Below, piece by piece: positions 48,716 through 54,430 of a stretch of DNA of 54,430 nt (position 1 is its first letter; every line of letters begins with the position of its first letter). Under the pieces are notes generated by a model. It was given only the letters and a program-made list of their open reading frames with translations, searched no databases and was not told where the DNA came from. Source of the DNA: a virus; the IMG/VR virus record IMGVR_UViG_3300050011_000409, positions 1 through 54,430 of that record; one strand, written 5' to 3'. The position numbers and the translations under genes are program-made.

Positions 48716-50325
48716 ACTGGTTCAGTTGTCCGCTCGGTTATTAACATTTTTGCACCATCGAAATTGCATTTGACCCGCGTTCCGCTTCCGCCCTTTGTGG
48801 ATTTCAAAACCTTCAAGTGCATCAAGGTCGAATCATCCTTGTCGCGCCATGCACCGATAAGCAGCCCGCAGGAATTCTCAATCGAACCGCTTTCCTTTGC
48901 GGAATGCAACGCGATTTCCTTCGAGTCTTCCGTCGGTCTTCGCACCTGTGATGCCGCAATAATGATTGTCCGTGTCGTCTTGGCCAGCACTTTCAAACCC
49001 TCGGCTACATCTGAAATCCGCTCGCGCCGGTTCGCCCCGTCCGCGCCGACAAGTTGGAGGTAATCAATCAGGACGAGTTTCGGCTTGCAGCCCATTTTTA
49101 ATTCGCTTCGTAGGATGTAGTTTTCAAAGTCTGCCAGTGTCAATCTTGATTGCGTGCAAATGAAAAAGTTTCTGAACTCCACTCCAAGCCCTTCCCCGAT
49201 CACTTCGCCGCGCTGGTAGGCGGATTCAACATCTCGGCAATCCAGCCTGTATTGAGCCGCCACGGAACGCTCGAATAAAAGTTCGGGTGGCAGTTCCAAC
49301 TCAAACAGGAGCGTCGGAATTGGGCGTGCGCTCTTGGCGATGGCGGAGAGAATCCCAGTCTTGCCAGCGCCGGTGTCACCAATGAAGAAAACCAGTTCGC
49401 CAGGAATCAGTGGGCGGATGTATCGTCCCAGAGTCGGCAACCATTTCCCAAGATCAAATGAGTTTTGTGCCTGGCTTTGGATGAGCCGAAGATAATTCGG
49501 CTCGATCTCGCCCATTGTGTAAATCGGCAACTTGACGCCCTTGAAGAACGGGTGGGCATTTGAAAACAGTTCCTCGATGGCGGCTTTGGATTCGTTCTCG
49601 GATTTGAAAGAGGCGATGAAATCTGAAATGTCCTTCGTGGTCTTTGGCAGCTTGACGATTCGCACGGACTTCGCTTTGCCGCACACGGATTCAAAAACAA
49701 GGTCAACATGCTTTTGTCCCGGCTCGTCGGTGTCGCCGCAGATTACCACCTCCTTATCGCAAAGCGTTTCCGTGTAGGCGTCCAGCCACTTGCCCGCGCC
49801 GCCGACGTTGCACGTTGCGACAATCCCAAGTTCCGCCAGATTGTCCGCGTCTTTCTCGCCTTCAACGATCCACACAATCGGACTTTTCAAAACTTCGGGC
49901 AGGTGATAAATAAATCGCTCAACTCCGTCCATGCTCCAAATCCAATTCCCGTCCACTTGATGCCGCTGACGGAAGGATTTCGGCTTGAGCCTCACCACTT
50001 GATAGGCTTCCTGACCCGTGTGTTTTTGGTAGGAATAAATCTTTTCGATCACCGGCTTCTCGGTTGTCGCATGTGCGTTGCTGGCCGGGACAGCGAACGG
50101 CCTGGCCGGTTCTTCTGGGAATAGGTCTTTCATTTTCAATCCCAGTGCCGCCACAACGGATTCAGTCGGACAATTCGCAAAGCATTTCAAAAGAATTTTC
50201 CCGTCGCCTGCCCTGCGAACTTGGAGCGATGGGGATGAGTCGTCGTGGGCTGGACATCTTACCAGCCATCCGACGGCGGTTTTCTGCCGCTTCTCAAACT
50301 TGGCAATGAAGTCGTCGAAAGTCAT
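48712..50325 (-). CDS. Bifunctional primase-helicase
   Basis: A 537-residue protein resembling T7 gp4 in layout. The N-terminal zinc site is CPAHDD...KCFANCP (C24, H27, C48, C52). TOPRIM motifs are WIVEGEKDADN (152-162) and VVICGDTDEPGQ (193-204). The DnaB-type helicase has Walker A FIGDTGAGKTG (314-324), Walker B KLVLIDYLQLVG (416-427), and IIIAASQVRRPTE as a later motif. It would make RNA primers and unwind the replication fork. Its start overlaps the accessory gene stop. No DNA polymerase is seen in the window, so it must work with a host polymerase or one not recognised. Confidence 0.85.
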   Translation of the reverse strand: MTFDDFIAKFEKRQKTAVGWLVRCPAHDDSSPSLQVRRAGDGKILLKCFANCPTESVVAALGLKMKDLFPEEPARPFAVPASNAHATTEKPVIEKIYSYQKHTGQEAYQVVRLKPKSFRQRHQVDGNWIWSMDGVERFIYHLPEVLKSPIVWIVEGEKDADNLAELGIVATCNVGGAGKWLDAYTETLCDKEVVICGDTDEPGQKHVDLVFESVCGKAKSVRIVKLPKTTKDISDFIASFKSENESKAAIEELFSNAHPFFKGVKLPIYTMGEIEPNYLRLIQSQAQNSFDLGKWLPTLGRYIRPLIPGELVFFIGDTGAGKTGILSAIAKSARPIPTLLFELELPPELLFERSVAAQYRLDCRDVESAYQRGEVIGEGLGVEFRNFFICTQSRLTLADFENYILRSELKMGCKPKLVLIDYLQLVGADGANRRERISDVAEGLKVLAKTTRTIIIAASQVRRPTEDSKEIALHSAKESGSIENSCGLLIGAWRDKDDSTLMHLKVLKSTKGGSGTRVKCNFDGAKMLITERTTEPV

Positions 50326-50945
50326 GGAGCGCAGCCATGAAGCGGGTTTATGTGTTTAATTCCCGGCCTGCCGTTTTCCTCCCAATGGCGCTTCCAGTTT
50401 GCGCCCGCCGCCGTCCAAGATTTCATTGGATTTTTACCAACCTTCCATCCATTTGATTCGTAATAGTTGAAGAACTTTTCCGCCTCCGTCATTGGCAATC
50501 CTGATTTTGAAAAGAGTAGTTTTATTTCTTCCAGCGAGGGTTTTTGGAACTTGCCGGAAGCATCGGCGGCTTTTTCCCGGTGTCTAGCCACCCTGAGATT
50601 TACATCTGCTTTGGTTCTGATTGAGTCGTATTTTGTCCAGTTCAAAATTCTCCATGCCCAGTCCCGATGTGCGTCGAGCCGCTCAATTCTGCGGCCGTCG
50701 AACTCAGGGTCACGGCTGGCCGGGTCGGGGGCTTCCAGCTTTTCGATGGCGCCGTTCAACGTTTCTATCGGGCAGTTAAGTCGCCTTGAAAGAGCCTGTC
50801 GCGTCATGTCCACAACGCCGGTCTTATGTTCGGCCAGTTTCAAAAAGTCCTCAAACACATGGCGAACGGTGAAATCCTCCGCGATGGAGGAATCCAGTAT
50901 TTGCAGGAACACCCGCGAATATAGTTGGCTCATTTCTTTGTTCAT
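50322..50945 (-). CDS. Replication accessory protein, DnaA/DnaD-like
   Basis: A 207-residue protein from ATG 50943-50945. The N-terminal half has a winged-helix look (FEDFLKLAEHKTGVVDMTRQ and ALSRRLNCPIETLNGAIEKL). The C-terminal half has KLLFSKSGLPMTEAEKFFNY, YESNGWKVGKNPMKSWTAAG, a segment typical of phage replication-initiation or helicase-loader proteins. The stop overlaps the primase-helicase start (ATGA). Probably helps load the helicase; no ATPase motif is seen. Confidence 0.65.
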   Translation of the reverse strand: MNKEMSQLYSRVFLQILDSSIAEDFTVRHVFEDFLKLAEHKTGVVDMTRQALSRRLNCPIETLNGAIEKLEAPDPASRDPEFDGRRIERLDAHRDWAWRILNWTKYDSIRTKADVNLRVARHREKAADASGKFQKPSLEEIKLLFSKSGLPMTEAEKFFNYYESNGWKVGKNPMKSWTAAGANWKRHWEENGRPGIKHINPLHGCAP

Positions 50946-50955
50946 TGTGGCTGAA

Positions 50956-50961
50956 TTTATA
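50956..50961 (-). promoter_or_regulatory. Extended -10 promoter for replication operon
   Basis: On the minus strand TGTTATAAA contains an extended -10 (TG-N-TATAAA, box at 50956-50961). The -35 is weak. The ATG (50945) is ten bases away, so the leader would be at most a few bases. Confidence 0.45.
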
Positions 50962-51073
50962 ACATTACCAACAAAAAAGTTTCATTGTAACGGAATGTAA
51001 CGGGCACCGTTACCCCTCTGTATATGAGTCTGTATCTGTATTTGCTTGGAAAGGGGTGTGGGGAAAACCTTTT

Positions 51074-51397
51074 TCACGCCATTTCCTCCATTGCCTCACT
51101 GAATAGGCGATTGGCGACGATTTCCAGCCGCAGCGTTGGCACGTTCTTGAGAGAAAGCCGGATTGCGTCAATGATTTTGTCCGTTAATTCCTGACGCTCT
51201 TTGTGGCAGTTCTCGCAGAGAGTTTGATAAACGTCATCAGGATAATCCCATGGGTCGCGCCTGGCGTAAAGCAAGTGATGGACTTGAAGATTCGATTGCG
51301 AATCACCACAGGAACAGCATTGCCAGTTGTCGCGTTCGAGTATTTGAAGCCGTTTTTTTTGCCACTGCGGGCTGCGAAGTTTTTCCGTGTAGGTCAT
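51074..51397 (-). CDS. HNH endonuclease
   Basis: A 107-residue protein (MTYTEKLRSPQWQKKRLQIL). It has the compact HNH pattern: CCSCGDSQSNLQVHHLLYAR then TLCENCHKERQ. The C-terminal helix-rich tail is short. It lies between the replication promoter and a divergent plus-strand unit. A restriction-like or homing activity is inferred from the family; the genome carries seven related genes. Confidence 0.8.
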   Translation of the reverse strand: MTYTEKLRSPQWQKKRLQILERDNWQCCSCGDSQSNLQVHHLLYARRDPWDYPDDVYQTLCENCHKERQELTDKIIDAIRLSLKNVPTLRLEIVANRLFSEAMEEMA

Positions 51398-51502
51398 AAA
51401 TTATAAAATCATTTCGGGAAGGCTCTCATTTTCCGTGCGCGCTGTCAACAATTTTTTTTGCGCCCGCATTCCCGCCGGGCCTAAAATTTTGTAAAAAAAG
51501 AT

Positions 51503-51531
51503 TTGACACCACCATCGCGGACCGCTATAGT
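51503..51531 (+). promoter_or_regulatory. Strong sigma70-type promoter, leaderless start
   Basis: TTGACA (51503-51508) and TATAGT (51526-51531) are separated by exactly 17 bases. The ATG at 51541 is nine bases after the -10, so the mRNA would start at or very close to the start codon. Best promoter seen in the window. Confidence 0.7.
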
Positions 51532-51540
51532 CTCACCACC

Positions 51541-51693
51541 ATGAAGAATAAAAGCCTCAAATGCCTCCGCTGCGGCGCGACGTGGAAACCCCGCAAGAAG
51601 CGCGGACTGCCCCGGCGTTGTCCGGTCTGTTCGTCTCCCAGTTGGCAAAGCCGGCGCAGGAAACCGAGCAGGAAACTCCCGCGAAAAAAGTAA
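51541..51693 (+). CDS. Small zinc-ribbon protein
   Basis: A 50-residue basic protein (MKNKSLKCLRCGATWKPRKK). The cysteines form CLRCG ... RRCPVCSSPSW, a short zinc ribbon, followed by a basic tail. Similar small C-x-x-C proteins with a terminal P-x-x-W occur in phages and plasmids and bind nucleic acid. It is first in a three-gene plus-strand unit with a leaderless promoter. Confidence 0.65.
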   Translation: MKNKSLKCLRCGATWKPRKKRGLPRRCPVCSSPSWQSRRRKPSRKLPRKK

Positions 51694-51717
51694 TCGAACC
51701 ACCATCAACACAAAACC

Positions 51718-51999
51718 ATGAACGAAGAAACCACAAAACCACCAAATGAGAACGGCACGAACCCCAAACCGCGCGCGAGCAGAAAGAAAAAAGGCCCATC
51801 CAAACCTCGCGTGATTGACCCCGGCATCGCCGCCATTCACGCCGAGGCCAAAGCGAAGGTCGTGGAATATCGCAAACTTGGTGCCAGCGGCCGGATCTTG
51901 AAAACGATCCTCGAAAAGCAGCTGGCGCAACTCACGGCGGAGGACAGGCAAAAGCTATTTGACGAACTGCGCGGAAGTTGCACGCCCAAGCTGGTGTAA
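51718..51999 (+). CDS. Small basic helical protein
   Basis: A 93-residue protein. The first third is Asn/Pro/Lys-rich (NPKPRASRKKKGPSKPRV), and the rest is helical (AAIHAEAKAKVVEYRKLGAS, LEKQLAQLTAEDRQKLFDEL). It follows the zinc-ribbon gene and precedes the TM microprotein. A small DNA-binding protein is possible; no family recognised. Confidence 0.55.
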   Translation: MNEETTKPPNENGTNPKPRASRKKKGPSKPRVIDPGIAAIHAEAKAKVVEYRKLGASGRILKTILEKQLAQLTAEDRQKLFDELRGSCTPKLV

Positions 52000-52009
52000 G
52001 ATTCCCCTC

Positions 52010-52093
52010 ATGCTCACCGACGCCGTGATCGTGTTCCTGTTCAGCGCGTCGTTTTTGTGCGTCGTGCTGGCGGTTAAACTTCTGCGGAAGTAA
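52010..52093 (+). CDS. One-TM microprotein (27 residues)
   Basis: A 27-residue protein, MLTDAVIVFLFSASFLCVVL followed by AVKLLRK. One membrane segment with a basic C-terminus, as in several other small proteins here. It ends within the T-run of the convergent terminator (52092-52129). Confidence 0.5.
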   Translation: MLTDAVIVFLFSASFLCVVLAVKLLRK

Positions 52094-52129
52094 AAAAACG
52101 GCCCGGCGCAAGAAGGCTTGCAGCCGGGC
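52092..52129 (-). terminator. Rho-independent terminator of the late minus unit
   Basis: On the minus strand GCCCGGCTGCAAG and CTTGCGCCGGGC form a 12-bp stem with one bulged base and a CCTT loop, then CG and seven T (52098-52092). It ends minus-strand transcription coming from 52158 and beyond. Confidence 0.85.
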
Positions 52130-52157
52130 GCGGATTGGAACTCCGGAAATTACTTGA

Positions 52158-52397
52158 TCACCAGTGAATGAACGCGTGGCCGTTGAAGCTCATCACGAAG
52201 TTGCAGAGGATGAGCACGCAAAGCAGAACCAAGACCAGCACCGCCCACTTGCGCATTGGCTCCGGCACATAGTTTTGAATCACCCACCAAAGGAAACTCA
52301 AGACGATAACAGCCACCACCAGTAATATGAGTCCTTGGCCGAGTCCGCCGGAACTTGAAGTCACGGTTACGTCCGAGAGCATTGGAATGATGTTCAT
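52158..52397 (-). CDS. Two-TM holin-like membrane protein
   Basis: A 79-residue protein with two membrane segments (GLILLVVAVIVLSFLWWVIQ and WAVLVLVLLCVLILCNFV) joined by a short charged turn (NYVPEPMRK). This is the size and layout of a class II holin. It is the last gene before the late terminator and just downstream of lipoprotein and TM genes. No endolysin was recognised, so a lysis function is a suggestion only. Confidence 0.55.
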   Translation of the reverse strand: MNIIPMLSDVTVTSSSGGLGQGLILLVVAVIVLSFLWWVIQNYVPEPMRKWAVLVLVLLCVLILCNFVMSFNGHAFIHW

Positions 52398-52470
52398 AAT
52401 TTTCCTTTCAGTTGGAGGTTTATATCAGAAACGCGCCAGCGCTGCCGCTAGAGCGTCTTCGCATCCGAGG

Positions 52471-53076
52471 TTATGTCGGCGATGCGGCGGACTGCAAATG
52501 CGTCGCTACGGCAGCCGTGGAGCCGTTGCTGGTCGCTGCGTTCATCGCTGCGGTCACAAGGGCTGGTTGCGCCTGAATGACGCTGGCCATCGCTGCGGCA
52601 GCGGCGGCGTGAGTATCGGCGGCGGCGTTGGCCACGACAAGCTGGTTGTTTTTCTTGTTGGCAACGTAGCTGGCTACCAAGGCCGCCAAGGCTGCAAATC
52701 CTCCCAAAATGGTCCCGTAAGGCGCTGGAAGGAGCGGAGCGGCCTGATTAGCATAGCCGACGGCCTGCATGGTAGTCGCATTCGGCGCGTAGCCGGTGAT
52801 GACAGACTGGCCGGCTGGCGTCACCACGATGTAATTCGTCACCGCGGGCGTCGCGGGCACATACAGATAGTTCGTGACGGCGGGCGATGTCGCTGTCGCA
52901 GGCACAACTTGAGCGACCTGTTGCGCTGGGACTGCTGAGATGACTTGCGCTCCATAGACAGCCGGCGTGCCCGGCTTGCTGATGGGCGTAGCGCAGCCAT
53001 AGATGAGGGAGCCGAACAGCGCGAGAGCCGCGCCAACGGTGAGGTTTCGGAGCCAGTATTTTTGCTTAGTTGTCAT
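52471..53076 (-). CDS. Lipoprotein with Ala/Gln-rich surface
   Basis: A 201-residue protein from ATG 53074-53076. The N-terminus MTTKQKYWLRNLTVGAALAL then FGSLIYGCAT has a lipobox-like end, so the Cys near residue 28 may be lipid-modified. The middle has repeated AVTNYLYVPATPAVTNYIVV units, a possible short beta region. The C-terminal half (GTILGGFAALAALVASYVAN) is a TM segment and then a low-complexity Ala-rich tail. A phage outer-membrane lipoprotein or spanin-like role is possible. Confidence 0.55.
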   Translation of the reverse strand: MTTKQKYWLRNLTVGAALALFGSLIYGCATPISKPGTPAVYGAQVISAVPAQQVAQVVPATATSPAVTNYLYVPATPAVTNYIVVTPAGQSVITGYAPNATTMQAVGYANQAAPLLPAPYGTILGGFAALAALVASYVANKKNNQLVVANAAADTHAAAAAAMASVIQAQPALVTAAMNAATSNGSTAAVATHLQSAASPT

Positions 53077-53311
53077 TTTCGTTTTGCTGTTTTTTGTTGT
53101 TGACCGGATTGAAATTCTGGCACAGCGGGCCTTCTTGTTTTTCAGATTCACGTTTCATGGCCCGCCACTCGCGGGCGACCCTCATAATCATGTAAGCCGC
53201 TGTCGCCACTGCCGCGCTGCCCGCGGCTACGGTGGAGAAATTTTGCAGCACGACCGCCGTGCTGACGCCGAGGATGCCTGCAAATGCGTGCCAGTCTATC
53301 CCTGTTTTCAT
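53066..53311 (-). CDS. Two-TM holin-like protein
   Basis: An 81-residue protein starting at ATG 53309-53311 (MKTGIDWHAFAGILGVSTAV). Two membrane segments (FAGILGVSTAVVLQNFSTVA and AGSAAVATAAYMIMRVA) are followed by a charged tail (REWRAMKRESEKQ). It resembles small class II holins. It overlaps the start of the lipoprotein gene by 11 bases, and a hairpin lies before its start. Confidence 0.5.
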   Translation of the reverse strand: MKTGIDWHAFAGILGVSTAVVLQNFSTVAAGSAAVATAAYMIMRVAREWRAMKRESEKQEGPLCQNFNPVNNKKQQNENDN

Positions 53312-53339
53312 CTGTTTGAAATCTTCAAGCACGGCAGAT

Positions 53340-53368
53340 TTGCCCGGCGGTTGTTTGCCGCCGGGCAA
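53340..53368. repeat. Perfect hairpin between small late genes
   Basis: TTGCCCGGCGG (53340-53350) and CCGCCGGGCAA (53358-53368) form an 11-bp perfect stem around a 7-base loop. There is no T-run on either side, so termination is unlikely. It could be an RNA processing or stability element in the late transcript. Confidence 0.55.
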
Positions 53369-53380
53369 GTTGATGCTGCG

Positions 53381-53683
53381 TTATGCCGCCGGGGGTGTTG
53401 GCGTCGGCGCCGGGGCTGGCGGAGTCACCGCCTGATTCAGCCGAGTGGTCTGCGCGGTGATCGTGTCCGCCGCCGCTTGAATCGCGGTGTCGGTCGGAGT
53501 CGCGGTGTTGATGTCGGTCACAGCGGCGTCAACCGCCGTTGTCAGCGCCGTCACTGCGGCGTTCAGATTGTCAATAGCTGCCATAATTGTTTTCTCCAAT
53601 TTCTTCAAGTCGTGTTTGCTCGGGATGTCGGCGAGTGACTCAAGCTTCGCCAGCAACCTTTCGATTTTTTCCTCGAAACTCAT
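53381..53683 (-). CDS. Coiled-coil protein next to fibre gene
   Basis: A 100-residue protein (MSFEEKIERLLAKLESLADI), an internal ATG at 53584 is a possible shorter start. It is a parallel coiled coil with an ~alternating AAVTALTTAVDAAVTDINTA pattern, ending in a Pro/Ala-rich tail (PPAPAPTPTPPAA). Such proteins often sit at the tail or act in lysis. It follows the fibre gene by 58 bases. Confidence 0.55.
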   Translation of the reverse strand: MSFEEKIERLLAKLESLADIPSKHDLKKLEKTIMAAIDNLNAAVTALTTAVDAAVTDINTATPTDTAIQAAADTITAQTTRLNQAVTPPAPAPTPTPPAA

Positions 53684-53741
53684 TCTGCAAGGTTCGCCCA
53701 GCCTGATCGAAAAAGCAAGAACGAAACATCCAGCGGCGCGT

Positions 53742-54430
53742 TTAATTCGTTGTCACGGTCGCCGTGCGCGCGAGCAGTGTGGCCTTGTCAATGATGCCCT
53801 GGCCGCTCGGTGACGCGCTGGTGCCGCCGGAGAGGTTGACCGTCTTGCCAGCGCCCCAAAGCGTCGTGCCGCCCGTGCCGTCCAGCGATACGAGCAGCGC
53901 GAGGATGCCGTTGACAGAAGCCTGGTCAAGTTTCTGGCCGGAGATGTTGATCGTCGCGCCTACGATGCTTTTGAGTGTGCCAACGGTGCCGAGTGTGACC
54001 GAGGCGAGGTTTCCAAGACCGGTGTTGGCGGTAATTGTTCCATTGTAGCTGATCATCGCCGGCAGTGAGAGTGTGGCCAGGCTGGCCATGCTGGCCACGC
54101 TGAAGCTTCCAAATGGGGAGTAGCCCTGATATTGCAGAGCGGGCAGCGAGATTGTGGTCAAAGCCGCCATGGAGGACGGGGTAAAATTCCCGCCGACAAA
54201 ACTCAAGACTGGAAAACTAAAGGTCGTGAGTGAGGCCATTGCCGAGGCGGTAAAACTTGCCCCCAAGATTTTGAGCGAGGGAAAGGACATCGTCGTCAGC
54301 GAGTCCATCGTGCTTGGTTGAAAATTGCTGTTAACAAACGTGAGTGCGGGAAACGACAAAGTTGTCAGCGAGGCCATAGTGGTCGGCCCAAAGGTTGAGC
54401 CAACGTAAGTTAAATTTGCAAACGACATCG
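53742..54430 (-). CDS. Repeat-containing tail fibre protein, C-terminal part
   Basis: This is the C-terminal ~230 residues of the 382-residue fibre that begins at 493 and crosses the junction. It carries at least four 23-residue repeats, with the pattern SLTTxSFPxLxFVGxxFxPS, and then two degenerate units (QYQGYSPFGSFSVAS and SLATLSLPAM). The repeats look like a bacterial-type leucine-rich or beta-helix scaffold. The C-terminus (NISGQKLDQASVNGILALLV) is a different, compact domain (SGGTSASPSGQGIIDKATLL). The stop at 53742 is followed by the coiled-coil gene. Confidence 0.7.
   Translation of the reverse strand, partial: MSFANLTYVGSTFGPTTMASLTTLSFPALTFVNSNFQPSTMDSLTTMSFPSLKILGASFTASAMASLTTFSFPVLSFVGGNFTPSSMAALTTISLPALQYQGYSPFGSFSVASMASLATLSLPAMISYNGTITANTGLGNLASVTLGTVGTLKSIVGATINISGQKLDQASVNGILALLVSLDGTGGTTLWGAGKTVNLSGGTSASPSGQGIIDKATLLARTATVTTN
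54398..54430. repeat. Terminal direct repeat (right copy)
   Basis: Identical to bases 1-33, see the left copy. The overlap lies inside the repeat fibre gene and preserves its reading frame. Confidence 0.85.

Noticed and set aside
53742-54430. CRISPR-like short repeats in the fibre gene
   Set aside because: The repeats are coding, 23-residue units in frame, and the DNA copies differ; no leader or cas genes.

Overview
The window reads as one essentially complete tailed-phage genome. The first 33 bases (1-33) are repeated exactly at the end (54398-54430), and one minus-strand gene reads in frame across that junction. The simplest explanation is a circular or circularly permuted molecule of 54,397 unique bases. 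A large terminase, a podovirus-style portal, a probable scaffold and major capsid protein, nozzle- and fibre-like proteins and a 1685-residue internal polyvalent protein support a short-tailed virus. I see no integrase, repressor, DNA polymerase, tRNA gene, CRISPR array or recognisable endolysin. The host is inferred only weakly: a secreted Fn3-like protein (33957-34376) with an ending typical of Verrucomicrobia (Pedosphaera/Limisphaera group), plus the moderately high GC, suggest a verrucomicrobial host.

Layout. Minus strand 20646 down to 5875 holds virion genes: a fibre with a collagen-like start, two giant BNR-repeat nozzle/spike proteins, a tail-adaptor candidate, two internal proteins and the polyvalent protein. 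A short plus-strand insert (3344-5873) carries a zinc-ribbon/HNH-like endonuclease and a LamG-ended fibre. Minus strand 3010 down across the junction to 52158 holds the probable major capsid protein, small Cys-motif proteins, a 23-residue-repeat fibre, membrane and lipoprotein genes that may act in lysis, and a terminator (52092-52129). The terminase (20653-22494) is a lone plus-strand gene facing a minus operon (25018-22484) with a scaffold-like protein and a GroES-like co-chaperonin.

From 25129 to 29217 the plus strand carries a recombination module (Sak4-like ATPase, RecE-like nuclease) followed by accessory small genes. One of these lies between two attC-like sites of the kind found in integron gene cassettes. 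From 33677 down to 29175 the portal operon ends with a SET-domain protein and an ATP-grasp protein. From 39310 to 34386 is a glycan island: three clear glycosyltransferases, related accessory proteins and a SAM methyltransferase. From 41375 to 39908 is a compact operon of tiny genes with its own promoter and terminator.

From 50945 to 43401 the minus strand carries replication and DNA-processing genes: primase-helicase, replication accessory protein, HerA-like ATPase, VRR-NUC nuclease, and a damaged cytosine-5 DNA methyltransferase. That methyltransferase gene is frameshifted in motif I, contains an HNH endonuclease gene with its own promoter, and overlaps a second long reading frame with family-like motifs. 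Eight HNH-type or zinc-ribbon endonuclease-like genes are scattered through the genome. Several predicted promoters place the -10 box only 9-13 bases before a start codon, which suggests leaderless or nearly leaderless mRNAs.
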